Under the pieces are notes generated by a model. It made no database searches. It worked only from the letters and a program-made list of their open reading frames with translations, and had not been told where the DNA came from. 31,357 nucleotides of DNA. Origin: a virus. Within the stretch, counting starts at the first letter, position 1. Each line of letters starts with the position of its first letter. Location of the stretch: the IMG/VR virus record IMGVR_UViG_3300045996_000998, positions 1-31,357 of that record, one strand, 5' to 3'. A program made the translations under genes and the position numbers. Positions 6,637-13,761 of this stretch are shown here, piece after piece.

Positions 6637-6925
6637 CTGGCGTCCTTTCTTCTAGGTTAAGGCGCTGGCGGATAGCATATGCCATATCAGAAGCGGCGGC
6701 TTGCCCCTCTGACCGTTTCTGCCTGCTCCACACATCTCGTCGGGCTTGGTGTATTGCTCCCCGTACAGCCTCTTTAGATATGTAGTTGGCTTGGATGTGA
6801 TCGGCTAAGTTCTTCGCGTATTCCAGTGCCTCTTGCTCTGACTGACACTTGAAATGCAGAGATAGGCAGAATTGGTCCAAGAATACCTGCAATGCGTCAT
6901 CCTCTGTATTGTCAGGCTTGGTCAT
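6629..6925 (-). CDS. Hypothetical protein, 98 aa
   Basis: Start placed at 6925 (MTKPDNTEDD...) after AAGGA; the longer frame from 7021 is the shadow of the small GTG-start gene at 6912-7043. Helical protein with an acidic N-terminus, CLSLHFKC in the middle and a basic stretch (RRDVWSRQKR). No recognised family. Confidence 0.58.
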   Translation of the reverse strand: MTKPDNTEDDALQVFLDQFCLSLHFKCQSEQEALEYAKNLADHIQANYISKEAVRGAIHQARRDVWSRQKRSEGQAAASDMAYAIRQRLNLEERTPDA

Positions 6926-7043
6926 CTTGTATCCTTGTGAGCCCTCTGCCATTGTCGAATAAACCATGCCCGAGCTCAGGATTCCAAAGACGGCCATCTG
7001 GACACAATAACCATAGAACACCGTATTTATCCTTAAACTTCAC
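6912..7043 (-). CDS. Hypothetical protein, 43 aa, GTG start
   Basis: Starts at GTG preceded by an excellent AAAGGAGG with 5 nt spacing, inside the 3' end of the 102-aa gene (11-nt overlap). Compact sequence rich in Gly, Trp and Leu (GVLWLLCPDGRLWNPELGHG) that looks like a beta-hairpin-containing small domain. It ends 14 nt inside the next gene. No family recognised, but the ribosome site makes it one of the better-supported small genes here. Confidence 0.62.
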   Translation of the reverse strand: MKFKDKYGVLWLLCPDGRLWNPELGHGLFDNGRGLTRIQDDQA

Positions 7044-7341
7044 GGTTGCCTCCTTTTAGGGTTTTTATTTCCGCCTCTAATGATTCCCGAATTTGCTTAA
7101 CAACTAGGGGGTCTAATGCGTCTGATAGGTCATCCAGGATAGCTAGTTTCCCCTCTAGCTCTGCCCGCTTTATGGCTTGGCGGACTACATCTAAGATTTC
7201 GTCTATGTAGGGGTCTGCCTGTGCGTCATGCTCACTTGTGTAGCCAATACGGGTATGGTTTAACGCACCGATTGCGCTTCGTACTATAGGTGCAATCTCT
7301 TTACCTAATGAGTGTAGGTCATCTGTATTCTCGGTAGTCAT
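7033..7341 (-). CDS. Hypothetical protein, 102 aa
   Basis: Helical acidic protein (IDEILDVVRQAIKRAELEGKLAILDDLSDAL...) of unknown function. AAGGAG precedes the ATG, which overlaps the upstream stop by 4 nt. No metal, nucleotide or membrane motif. Confidence 0.62.
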   Translation of the reverse strand: MTTENTDDLHSLGKEIAPIVRSAIGALNHTRIGYTSEHDAQADPYIDEILDVVRQAIKRAELEGKLAILDDLSDALDPLVVKQIRESLEAEIKTLKGGNREV

Positions 7342-7508
7342 TCTTTACTCCTTAAATGTTGCTCATAAAAAAGCCGCGCCGTCCCTCGTGGTATAAAACG
7401 TCCTTGTCCGTCTGGATAAATAACCCAGAAGCCCTTGCCGTTATGCCGGAAGCAGCCGAGCGACCTCATCCAAGCGGACAGCTCATCTTCCTGTGGTGTA
7501 GCGCTCAT
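7338..7508 (-). CDS. Hypothetical protein, 56 aa
   Basis: Start set at 7508 (MSATPQEDE...), giving an ATGA overlap with the Cys-rich microgene upstream; GGAG lies 7 nt before. Small aromatic protein (GKGFWVIYPDGQGRFI) whose middle is similar in flavour to the 43-aa protein at 6912-7043 (strand, PDG turn, strand). Function unknown. Confidence 0.55.
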   Translation of the reverse strand: MSATPQEDELSAWMRSLGCFRHNGKGFWVIYPDGQGRFIPRGTARLFYEQHLRSKE

Positions 7509-7582
7509 GATTGCTCCATCCTGCAACTACGACAGCCGGGCTCGTAGTAGAAGTGCATCTTGCAGGGTTTTCTATCACTCAT
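7505..7582 (-). CDS. Cys-rich microprotein, 25 aa
   Basis: A 25-aa peptide with Cys at 7, 17 and 20 plus His at 10 (CKMHFYYEPGCRSC), a plausible CX2H...CX2C zinc site. Ribosome site GGAGAG is well placed, and both ends overlap neighbours by 4 nt (ATGA type). Function unknown; zinc binding inferred. Confidence 0.52.
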   Translation of the reverse strand: MSDRKPCKMHFYYEPGCRSCRMEQS

Positions 7583-7821
7583 GACTTCTCTCCAAAGAAC
7601 TTATGAATGGCATCCCTTGAGTTCTGTAAACCAGAATCATAGCCATACTGTCCTGTGTGTTCGGGTAGGACTTCATCTATTGCGGTGAGGAGGGCTTGCA
7701 ATGCCTCGTCTATCATTGTGTCGTCAATATGGAAGCTGCCGCCTTCGGGATGGTTTGAGGCCAGGGCATTTGCTCCATATTCAAAAAGTACTTGTCTGGG
7801 GTCTATTGTCTTATCTGCCAT
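7579..7821 (-). CDS. Hypothetical protein, 80 aa
   Basis: Acidic helical protein with central IDEALQALLTAIDEVL. Start supported by AAGGGA; 1 nt separates it from the upstream gene. The stop overlaps the start of the 25-aa Cys-rich gene. Unrecognised. Confidence 0.6.
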   Translation of the reverse strand: MADKTIDPRQVLFEYGANALASNHPEGGSFHIDDTMIDEALQALLTAIDEVLPEHTGQYGYDSGLQNSRDAIHKFFGEKS

Positions 7822-7822
7822 G

Positions 7823-8110
7823 CTAATCAGTCCCTTTCATATACCGCGCTAGGGCATCGTCAACGGCAGCTAGCGCATCGTTAAAGCCTATTGCTTGGTG
7901 CATTTCCCAGGATTCGAGTTTAGGGTTATTCTGATCTTTGGCTTTCGGTATCAGCCCCTCTACGTCTGCTGCTATGTGGGAGGCGACTTCGGAGAGCTGA
8001 GCTCGCTGCTGGTCAAGCACTCCATTGGCAATTGCTGATACCGAGGGTGTCCCCGTATTAGAATCAGGCCCGATAAGTTCGTCTTGTAGTCTAGACTTGA
8101 GGCTGCTCAT
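7823..8110 (-). CDS. Hypothetical protein, 95 aa
   Basis: Helical protein (MSSLKSRLQDELIG...). The start at 8110 keeps a 20-nt overlap with the upstream gene; ATG at 8116 (two codons longer) is equally possible, while the frame to 8182 is antisense-like. The second half (FNDALAAVDDALARYM) resembles the 80-aa neighbour's style of short acidic helices. Function unknown. Confidence 0.55.
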   Translation of the reverse strand: MSSLKSRLQDELIGPDSNTGTPSVSAIANGVLDQQRAQLSEVASHIAADVEGLIPKAKDQNNPKLESWEMHQAIGFNDALAAVDDALARYMKGTD

Positions 8111-8411
8111 CGTCATGCTTCGCTTCTGCTTTTTCGATAAGATCATCCAGTTCTTTCTCTTGCTCGGGCGTGTATTCAACATCTGGAAACTCTTCGCCTA
8201 ATATGGCCATACGGTAGAGTTTGGTTACACCAGTACTGAACAGCCGAACATAGGGGCGTCTGATGCTGATACCTTTCTGTGACCCGTCTTCGTTCATTAG
8301 GTCTTTTGAATGACCGAAGCAGATCGTATAGTCCTGGGAGTACGTAAGTTTACGAATCATCCCGTTGAACCATTCCTCGGCCTTAGTATCAATTTCGTCT
8401 TGTGGTGCCAT
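8091..8411 (-). CDS. Hypothetical protein, 106 aa
   Basis: Start at 8411 (MAPQDEID...) is preceded by AAAGGAGAG; the longer frame from 8552 is rejected. Mixed strand/helix protein with a conserved-looking core (DYTICFGHSKDL, RRPYVRLFSTG) and an acidic helical tail ending HDDEQPQV. Function unknown. Confidence 0.58.
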   Translation of the reverse strand: MAPQDEIDTKAEEWFNGMIRKLTYSQDYTICFGHSKDLMNEDGSQKGISIRRPYVRLFSTGVTKLYRMAILGEEFPDVEYTPEQEKELDDLIEKAEAKHDDEQPQV

Positions 8412-8415
8412 ACTA

Positions 8416-8733
8416 TTAGCTCTCCTTTCCTTGGATATTATTTGGTTGGCGGTCTGTTTCCATGAGCTTGTCGAGTTCGGCAATACGGTCGCTGAGGAAT
8501 ATGGCGAATCCCACCGAGAAATATCCACCGTAGCTTGACCTGATTCTTTCAATCTCGTTCTTCTGTGCCTGTAGGGATGCTAGGTATAGCGATTCGGCCG
8601 CTTCAGCACTCATCATGCCAAAGCCAGGTTTGCCAGCTTGGAATCCTGACCGCACATAGCTGCCACTTGTTTTGCCTAGCTTCCAGCCGATTGATTCCAT
8701 ATACTCTCGTACACGTTCGTTAAGAGGGGTCAT
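8416..8733 (-). CDS. Hypothetical protein, 105 aa
   Basis: Start at 8733 overlaps the upstream stop by 4 nt (ATGA); AGGAATGG lies upstream. Contains a Gly/Ser-rich segment then a helix (AAESLYLASLQAQKNEIERIRSSYGGYFSVGFAIFL) and a coiled-coil-like tail. No family recognised. Confidence 0.57.
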   Translation of the reverse strand: MTPLNERVREYMESIGWKLGKTSGSYVRSGFQAGKPGFGMMSAEAAESLYLASLQAQKNEIERIRSSYGGYFSVGFAIFLSDRIAELDKLMETDRQPNNIQGKES

Positions 8734-8975
8734 GCTGCTACCATTCCTGCAACAAGCCGCTGCACTTCTTTGTTGACCTTTGAGGTGCAGTCGGGACATA
8801 GAGCGACCGACTTTCCACTCACTACCTCGCCGGCAGTATCGTGTAGATCCAAATGGAACCACTCCCACTTTTCGGGTAACCAACTGCCTTCGTGCGGGCG
8901 TTCAGTGTAGTGATTTACGGGACTGCGCTTCTCTGTTTTGCATGCATCGCAAGTTGAAACTATTTGACTGCTCAT
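8730..8975 (-). CDS. Zinc-ribbon-like protein, 81 aa
   Basis: Two cysteine pairs, CDAC (9-12) and CPDC (60-63), separated by about 47 residues, form a typical treble-clef/zinc-ribbon layout. AAAGGAAAG precedes the ATG. Likely a small DNA- or protein-binding early protein, but the partner is unknown. Fold inferred from Cys spacing only. Confidence 0.62.
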   Translation of the reverse strand: MSSQIVSTCDACKTEKRSPVNHYTERPHEGSWLPEKWEWFHLDLHDTAGEVVSGKSVALCPDCTSKVNKEVQRLVAGMVAA

Positions 8976-8976
8976 A

Positions 8977-9189
8977 TCAATCTTTCCTTTCTATAGTGGC
9001 GGCGAGTTCCAAACCTTTTTGGTAGTTAGCTTCGGCTTCAGCAACTTTTTTAGGATCGCCGTTGGCAAGGTACCAGATCATGCCATACATTTCTTCGACG
9101 GCTTCATATGTGTCACCACTATTCCCAAGTAGTTCTACGCCGATAAATTGGCCTTTGTCGTTTGTAATATGTCCATATGAACCTGCCAT
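8977..9189 (-). CDS. Hypothetical protein, 70 aa
   Basis: Start at 9189 (MAGSYGHITNDKG...) follows GGAGGG at 8 nt; the longer frame overlaps the upstream gene. N-terminal beta-like part then a helix (YEAVEEMYGMIWYLANGDPKKVAEAE). Unrecognised small early gene. Confidence 0.57.
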   Translation of the reverse strand: MAGSYGHITNDKGQFIGVELLGNSGDTYEAVEEMYGMIWYLANGDPKKVAEAEANYQKGLELAATIERKD

Positions 9190-9190
9190 A

Positions 9191-10009
9191 CTATTCGCCC
9201 TCCTTATTGACTGTACTGTCTTGTGAGGTGGCGGCAAAGGGGCTAAGGTCAGTGCTCCACGTCGTAAGGCTGCCCATCATCTTAGGCCCCTCATGGGCTA
9301 CGGTCCCAGTAGGCTCATAGCGATGAACGGTGCCATCAGCAGTTACTTTGCAGTAGTCTCTGATTTCAACCCACGGAACTATGTTCCCATTAGATAGGCG
9401 GACAATATCGCGTGCACGATCGTATATACCCGTAACTATCCCCTTGGGTTCGTTGCCCTTAGGGCAATCGGCCACAGTATGCGCACGATCACCAAGCCAC
9501 GGACATTGCGGGTTTGTACAGCGGTCGGTGCTCTTAGGAGCCTCATCCTCGTCTGGTGTTTCGTATGCAGTCTTTATAGCAGGGTCTTTCAGTAGATCGG
9601 CTTTCACATCTGCCCATTTACGGCCCTTGGGGGTGCTCTTAGGGGTAAGGGCGGCCAGCTCTTTTTTGAGCTTATTTATGCGCCTATCTATACCGCCGTG
9701 TAATGGTCGACCATAATACCGCTTAGACTTTTGCAGCTGCTCTATAGCACCGTCAAGCCGAGCAACACTTACAATACGAGCCTCTCGCGCTCTGAGAGCG
9801 TTTGCTGCACTGTTTACCTTGGCTCTATCTTCTTCGCATGTACATGGTAGAAGTGACAGTAATATCTCGTCCAGCTCTCCATCATCACTACGAGGGGTAG
9901 GGGCGCTGCAATGTCCTAATGCCTTACAATCTTGTTTTGTTAAACCACAGTTGCTCCATATGCTGCTTGTGTCGGGTTCATCGTTTAGTGGGGTGTATTC
10001 GTGGGTCAT
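9191..10009 (-). CDS. Multidomain protein with zinc knuckle, 272 aa
   Basis: The longest unassigned early gene. Cys-rich N-terminus (CGLTKQDC...HC, CTC near 56-58), a coiled-coil/basic region (about 80-125), the segment KWADVKADLLKDPAIKTAYE at 131-150, which resembles the N-terminal stretch of many antitoxin/XRE-family proteins, and a C-x4-C-x7-H-x4-C site at 164-182 like a zinc knuckle. The C-terminal region is strand-rich, with GIYDRARDIVRLSNGNIVPW. Possibly nucleic-acid binding or regulatory; no firm family. Confidence 0.6.
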   Translation of the reverse strand: MTHEYTPLNDEPDTSSIWSNCGLTKQDCKALGHCSAPTPRSDDGELDEILLSLLPCTCEEDRAKVNSAANALRAREARIVSVARLDGAIEQLQKSKRYYGRPLHGGIDRRINKLKKELAALTPKSTPKGRKWADVKADLLKDPAIKTAYETPDEDEAPKSTDRCTNPQCPWLGDRAHTVADCPKGNEPKGIVTGIYDRARDIVRLSNGNIVPWVEIRDYCKVTADGTVHRYEPTGTVAHEGPKMMGSLTTWSTDLSPFAATSQDSTVNKEGE

Positions 10010-10236
10010 AGCTGTGCACCGTCAATTGCATCTAAAATCGCTTGGTAGATCGTGCGAATATCTTTAGGAGCCCAGCCGTCATAGCTCCTAATGCCGTCTT
10101 TACCTGTGACGGTGATATAGAACAGTTGAGTGTCGTGGAAATCCTTTTGGATCTCGATAACGCTGTCCTTGTACTGCCCATGGAAGCTAGTCGGTACTTT
10201 GTGGTAGATAATCAAGCCTTTGGGTAGTGTGCTCAT
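10006..10236 (-). CDS. Hypothetical protein, 76 aa
   Basis: Strand-rich protein (LIIYHKVPTSFHGQYKDSVIEIQKDF, LFYITVTGKDG) with a C-terminal helix. Ribosome site CGGAG. It overlaps both neighbours by 4 nt. Function unknown. Confidence 0.6.
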   Translation of the reverse strand: MSTLPKGLIIYHKVPTSFHGQYKDSVIEIQKDFHDTQLFYITVTGKDGIRSYDGWAPKDIRTIYQAILDAIDGAQL

Positions 10237-10436
10237 CTCTTACTCCGTTCCACACGGCTCTGTATATACAGCTCCATGTTGTTTAATGTTTCACAGTAGG
10301 GACATGCATGATCGCAGCCTACGTATCCGTGGACACTGTGCCATGCTGCATGACCTGCAAAGTAGTCAGCGAAGATGTGTATGATCGCTTGCTGCTCCGT
10401 GGTGAAGTTGGGTAAGGGTCCTACGCGTTCTGCCAT
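10233..10436 (-). CDS. Zinc-finger-like protein, 67 aa
   Basis: Contains a dense Cys/His cluster HSVHGYVGCDHACPYC (about 38-48), suitable for a small zinc site, between an N-terminal helix and a C-terminal helix ending in ERSKR. Weak ribosome site; the 26-aa Cys-rich gene overlaps its start by 16 nt, so coupling is likely. Function unknown. Confidence 0.57.
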   Translation of the reverse strand: MAERVGPLPNFTTEQQAIIHIFADYFAGHAAWHSVHGYVGCDHACPYCETLNNMELYIQSRVERSKR

Positions 10437-10501
10437 GGCCTAATACAGTGCAGGCATTTGCCGTTGTATAGTTGTTGGTTGTGTATGGTGCATTTAGGCA
10501 T
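10421..10501 (-). CDS. Cys-rich microprotein, 26 aa
   Basis: Cys at 4, 15 and 18 and His at 7 and 17 (KCTIHNQ...GKCLHC) form a plausible CX2H...CX2C site. The ATG lies 5 nt after the upstream stop; the nearest GGAG is about 15 nt away, so the ribosome site is weak. Called because of residue pattern and operon position; function unknown. Confidence 0.42.
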   Translation of the reverse strand: MPKCTIHNQQLYNGKCLHCIRPWQNA

Positions 10502-10505
10502 AGGT

Positions 10506-10730
10506 TTAATCGTCTTTCTCCAGCTCCTTGAGCTTTTTGTAGTTAGCTGCGCGACCGATTGAGAACATAAAGAATGCAATGCCTAGAACAACGTCTAGCG
10601 CGTCATTGCCACCAATGAACCTATAATTGAACCAAAATGCAGCCACGATCGTGCCGAAACTAAACAGGTCGCTAATCATGCTCTGCGATGTCGTTTCCCG
10701 TAGATAAACAATCTTTTGTTCCTTACTCAT
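10506..10730 (-). CDS. Small membrane protein, 74 aa, two TM segments
   Basis: Hydrophobic helices at about 21-38 and 43-58 with a Lys/Glu-rich C-terminal tail. Start set at 10730 after GGCGAGG, overlapping the upstream gene by 8 nt; a longer frame from 10781 is possible. Its place in the early operon suggests a host-takeover or exclusion role rather than lysis, but this is a guess. Confidence 0.58.
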   Translation of the reverse strand: MSKEQKIVYLRETTSQSMISDLFSFGTIVAAFWFNYRFIGGNDALDVVLGIAFFMFSIGRAANYKKLKELEKDD

Positions 10731-10986
10731 CCTCGCCTCTCTTTCTTCGCTTAGGTGCCTGATCTGTCCGATCAAACTCACTCTTTACATCCCAGAACCT
10801 TGCAAAGGTAGTAGGGGATTCATAAATCTCGCTCATACCTTTAACAGGTAAGTCATCGTAGCCATGTACTACTTCTACCTTTACGTGTGTACCTAGGTAA
10901 TAGTGGGTTACACGGGCTACATAGAGGGTGCCGTGTTTGAATTGAGGGGCATGGCCCTTGTACCTCATCTGGCAAAATGTACGCAT
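10723..10986 (-). CDS. Hypothetical protein, 87 aa
   Basis: Strand-rich N-terminal half (TLYVARVTHYYLGTHVKVEVVHGY), possibly a small SH3-like barrel, then a helix and a strongly basic/acidic end (KRRKRGEDE). Start overlaps the upstream stop by 1 nt (TAATG). No family recognised. Confidence 0.6.
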   Translation of the reverse strand: MRTFCQMRYKGHAPQFKHGTLYVARVTHYYLGTHVKVEVVHGYDDLPVKGMSEIYESPTTFARFWDVKSEFDRTDQAPKRRKRGEDE

Positions 10987-11198
10987 TACTTAACCCCTAA
11001 AACCCTGCTATAAAAGCCTCTAACAGCTTGTCTAGCTTGTAATTTAATATTGCCCAGCTTATTGCTAGGAGCACCACGGCTAATGATGCTATGCACGCTA
11101 AGCCGACGTGCGACACCGTGCCAGTCAATGTGATCTGTCTGTTTTTCTTCGCAAAGTACACGCCAAAATTCTCTTTCCACCTTTTGTTTAACTATCAT
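10986..11198 (-). CDS. Basic hypothetical protein, 70 aa
   Basis: Basic helical protein (DWHGVARRLSVHSIISRGAPSNKLGNIKLQARQAVRGFY) that could bind nucleic acid. It overlaps the KGG-repeat gene by 4 nt. No recognised domain. Confidence 0.58.
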   Translation of the reverse strand: MIVKQKVEREFWRVLCEEKQTDHIDWHGVARRLSVHSIISRGAPSNKLGNIKLQARQAVRGFYSRVLGVK

Positions 11199-11467
11199 GA
11201 CTTCTTAGTCCTCGGTTTTCTGTTTGCAAATGCGCCCTCGGCCCATCGCTTTCGCATTGCCTCGGCGCGTTTCGCACGGCCCTCGGGTGTGGATGCTTGT
11301 TGCCCTCCTTTTTGTCCTGCAAGTCGCGCGAGTTCTCGATTCGAGTAAAAGCCACCCTCACGGCTGTTTTTACCGCCCATGGCTCCAATAGTTTTGTAGA
11401 AGTCTTCGCCATGTCTTTCCTTATTAGTAGATGCAGCACGTAGGCCGCCGTCTTTAGTTCCCGCCAT
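11195..11467 (-). CDS. KGG-repeat (Con-10/GsiB-like) protein, 90 aa
   Basis: Glycine- and charge-rich, disordered-looking protein with repeats of the form ...GAMGGKNSREGGFYSNRELARLAGQKGG..., followed by a basic helix (RAKRAEAMRKRW). This matches the short KGG/stress-induced repeat family, whose members are hydrophilic and often DNA-associated; their exact function in phages is not known. The start lies 13 nt inside the frameshifted HNH gene. Confidence 0.65.
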   Translation of the reverse strand: MAGTKDGGLRAASTNKERHGEDFYKTIGAMGGKNSREGGFYSNRELARLAGQKGGQQASTPEGRAKRAEAMRKRWAEGAFANRKPRTKKS

Positions 11468-11881
11468 TCAATACCTTTCGTTTCTGTAAAATCAGTAAAT
11501 AATTTTCTATATCTAGTGAGCCCTTTTCCTCGTTGTGCGCGGGACAGGAGACAATTAATTTGTCGTAGTCAAAGCGCATGTCTGGGTGTCTAGCCTTGCT
11601 ATATGGGTGCTCCACGTTGTAGTCGTCTATAAGGCCATATATGCCTAGAAACCCACAGTAAAAACACTGCTGCGGCCCTGGGTGTTCTCTGCGGAACTTT
11701 GTGGCTTGCCAACCTTGCCCACTTTGCGCATAGGCTTTTTACTAACAAGCCCCTTACGTGATTGCAGGGGCTTTCGTTTCTTTTGGGGGCACTGCCAGGC
11801 TGTATGACCTAGGCCAAGGCATTCTTTGCAGGTCGGTATCTTTACGGGCTTAGACTGTGTTAGTTTAGGCCTTTGTATCAC
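11454..11881 (-). pseudogene. Frameshifted zinc-knuckle/HNH endonuclease
   Basis: Frame one (11645-11881) starts at ATG 11881 and encodes a CX2CX4HX4C zinc knuckle (KECLGLGHTAWQC) and a basic linker, then goes off in a low-complexity tail. The overlapping frame (open from about 11735 to TAA at 11454) encodes WQATKFRREHP, CFYCG, then VEHPYSKARHPDMRFDYDKL and CPAHNEEKGS, i.e. a complete HNH nuclease core with its CX2C pair, but no start codon. Joining the two by a -1 shift near the KVGKV coding region gives one coherent protein of about 140 aa. Either a real disruption, a sequencing error, or programmed frameshifting; an AAAAAG run lies just upstream near 11740. Confidence 0.65.
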
Positions 11882-12308
11882 CGAGTAGCTCCGGGTGTTC
11901 CCAATTATTCCCGATGACTTCGAATTCGCTCAAGTCCCATGCGAGTTCCCCTGTATGCTCGGGGTCATCATCTGGGTTGTACAGGGGCTTGAACCCCTCA
12001 TCCTCAGGTTGTCTAGGCGGGAGCCAGCGTATACCGCATGTAGAATGTTCTATAACTACTAGGGCATCAGCGTGATCATCCTCCCCAGCAGACGTTTTCC
12101 AACCCCAAGTCTTACGGACAATATCACCCTCGTATATTTCCTTGCCGTTCTTGTCTTTTAGGCCTGTGTATTGCATAAACTCCAGCCTATCTAAGCCTGT
12201 ACGCCACATTTTGCCCATGGCATCTTTCAAGGTGAATGACTCTCCGTAATTGCCATACCAGAGACCGGTTTCTTTATCCCAAGCCCTGAACTTAATCTCC
12301 CTACTCAT
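11865..12308 (-). CDS. YopX family protein
   Basis: Begins SREIKFRAWDKETGLW and contains MQYTGLKDKNGKEIYEGDIV and FEVIGNNWEHPELL, the hallmark segments of the YopX domain found in many phages and prophages; length 147 aa is typical. YopX proteins are small beta-rich oligomers of unknown biochemical role, usually in early operons, as here. It overlaps both neighbours (8 nt upstream, 17 nt into the next). Confidence 0.9.
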   Translation of the reverse strand: MSREIKFRAWDKETGLWYGNYGESFTLKDAMGKMWRTGLDRLEFMQYTGLKDKNGKEIYEGDIVRKTWGWKTSAGEDDHADALVVIEHSTCGIRWLPPRQPEDEGFKPLYNPDDDPEHTGELAWDLSEFEVIGNNWEHPELLGDTKA

Positions 12309-12621
12309 CGCTTCCGACCTCCTCCAAGTTCGCCCGTCGCACTCTACGCATACTCTTTGGCGCTTCCTGCTTTACGGGTCGCCAGTAGATAACACGTTTG
12401 CCGGTAACATCCATGTCCTGATGGGCCATCTCTACTAAGCCTTTCTTCCGTAGTTCCAGTACACGTGGTGTTACTGAGTTAATCGGTAGGCTAGACCACA
12501 GTGATAGCTCGCGGTTGCAAGCAGGGTAGTGTTCTTCCAGCACGATTAGTATTTGTTGCTGTCTTTCGGTTATCTTTTCAGCGCCTAACGAATGGTAGGC
12601 GTCTATACTTGTTTGCTGCAT
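12301..12621 (-). CDS. Winged-helix DNA-binding protein, 106 aa
   Basis: The pattern ITERQQQILIVLEEHYPACNRELSLWSSLPINSVTPRVLELRKKGLVE (helix, turn, recognition helix) followed by the wing strands and a Tyr/Trp-containing end is typical of a MarR/winged-helix fold used in small phage regulators. Start at 12621 follows GGGAGA; the TTG at 12627 is less likely. It is the first gene after the terminator at 12645-12681, so it may head its own unit. Likely transcriptional regulator, target unknown. Confidence 0.68.
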   Translation of the reverse strand: MQQTSIDAYHSLGAEKITERQQQILIVLEEHYPACNRELSLWSSLPINSVTPRVLELRKKGLVEMAHQDMDVTGKRVIYWRPVKQEAPKSMRRVRRANLEEVGSDE

Positions 12622-12644
12622 CTTCAATATCTCCCATTACCCCT

Positions 12645-12681
12645 AATAGAAAAGAGAGCTGGTCTCGGATGCCAGCTCTCT
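12645..12681 (-). terminator. Strong Rho-independent terminator
   Basis: Perfect 10-bp stem AGAGAGCTGG/CCAGCTCTCT (12653-12662 with 12672-12681) with a 9-nt loop, followed on the minus strand by TTTCTAT. It sits directly after the ERF gene and ends the recombination sub-operon. It may leave partial read-through into the following genes. Confidence 0.85.
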
Positions 12682-12698
12682 AGGTTTTTGTTTATTGG

Positions 12699-13394
12699 TT
12701 AGCCCTCGCCAAGTTCTCCGCCCGTCGTTCCGTCATCCGCCAGAAAGACCTGCTTTCCAGCCTTGATCTTGTCGATAGCAGCAGCCACTTTAGACTTTGG
12801 TAGCTTAGCCAGCGGCCATTCCAGCGTTTCCTCAATCCATGCCACGAGTTCTACATCATCGCTGAGCCCGGTTACCTTGCGGGCTGCAATCTTGATGTTG
12901 TTTATGTCCCATGTCTTAGCGAGTTCGACTTCTTGTTTGGGCTTTGTTGAGCCTACGCCAGCCTTTACCTGGTCGGCAATCTTGCTGACAGTGGCTGACT
13001 TTTGCTTAGATGCCGCATTCCCGTCGTCATCCTCGTCAGCTACGATTCCCAGTGCGGCCATAGCTGCATAACGTTTAGCATAGGTAAGGGCAGAGCCTTG
13101 GCCTTGTGCATCGTTCTTTGTAAGATGGAGCTTCATGCAAGAGCGCATCCATTGGCCGGACGTATGCGACAGCTGTGTGTAAAGCACCTCAGCACCCTCG
13201 GCAAGGCCGGGGAACTGTACGATCGAGATACCCTCCTTAGAAGTTAGAGGCATAGCCTGTTTCATCACACTTGCAAGGTCTGCATATTTGGATCTGAAAA
13301 ATGGGTTATCGGCTGATTTCTCAACCGGGGTCATAGCCGCCTGGAATGCTGCAATAGCCTTAGCCAGTTCGGTAATATCTGCTGATTGCTCCAT
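12699..13394 (-). CDS. erf: ERF-family single-strand annealing protein
   Basis: Recombinase that anneals complementary single strands during phage replication/circularisation. Diagnostic segments: NPFFRSKYADLASV (about 30-43), and DAQGQGSALTYAKRYAAMAALGIVADEDDDGN (about 95-125), the signature of the ERF superfamily. The C-terminal third is a separate charged domain (residues 150-230). AAAGG precedes the ATG. The partner exonuclease and SSB usually found with ERF are not recognisable nearby. Confidence 0.92.
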   Translation of the reverse strand: MEQSADITELAKAIAAFQAAMTPVEKSADNPFFRSKYADLASVMKQAMPLTSKEGISIVQFPGLAEGAEVLYTQLSHTSGQWMRSCMKLHLTKNDAQGQGSALTYAKRYAAMAALGIVADEDDDGNAASKQKSATVSKIADQVKAGVGSTKPKQEVELAKTWDINNIKIAARKVTGLSDDVELVAWIEETLEWPLAKLPKSKVAAAIDKIKAGKQVFLADDGTTGGELGEG

Positions 13395-13396
13395 AG

Positions 13397-13663
13397 CTAA
13401 CCTTTCTGCACCTTACGCGCACTTAGTTTCATGAACCTATTTCGGTACAGCTCAACAAGGTGTGTACCCGGCCTCGTGAGTGATTCATCGTCCGTGTAAT
13501 ACCAATTGGGCTGTTCGTTACCAACGTATGCCAGGAGCACCCACCATTTGTGCTTTTCGTTCTTTGGGTCGATCCAGGACACATCGGCTACGCGGACAGT
13601 GAGGGGCACACTCTTGCGGCCCCTCATGAGCTTTTCTCCTGCCTGCTTTTCCCAGAGCATCAT
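13397..13663 (-). CDS. Hypothetical protein, 88 aa
   Basis: Small beta-rich protein (VPLTVRVADVSWIDPKNEKHKWWVLLAYVGNEQPNWYYTDDESL) with a basic tail. It starts on the last base of the 32-aa gene's stop (TAATG) and ends 3 nt before ERF, so it probably belongs to the recombination operon. No family recognised. Confidence 0.6.
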   Translation of the reverse strand: MMLWEKQAGEKLMRGRKSVPLTVRVADVSWIDPKNEKHKWWVLLAYVGNEQPNWYYTDDESLTRPGTHLVELYRNRFMKLSARKVQKG

Positions 13664-13761
13664 TACTCGTCTTCTCCAGACAGGTCGTTGATTTCAGGTG
13701 GTTCAATAGGACCCATACCCAATACTTCATCTTCGTATTCTTCGCGTGACATGTTTGCCAT
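13663..13761 (-). CDS. Acidic microprotein, 32 aa
   Basis: Very acidic 32-aa peptide (about ten Asp/Glu) linking two genes by 1-nt TAATG overlaps at both ends. AGGAG lies about 10 nt upstream of the ATG. DNA-mimic or regulatory peptides can look like this, but nothing specific is visible. Confidence 0.5.
   Translation of the reverse strand: MANMSREEYEDEVLGMGPIEPPEINDLSGEDE

Noticed and set aside
6926-7021. Longer N-terminus for the 98-aa gene (start at 7021)
   Set aside because: This part is the other frame of the GTG-start 43-aa gene, which has a perfect ribosome site; the ATG at 6925 has its own AAGGA.
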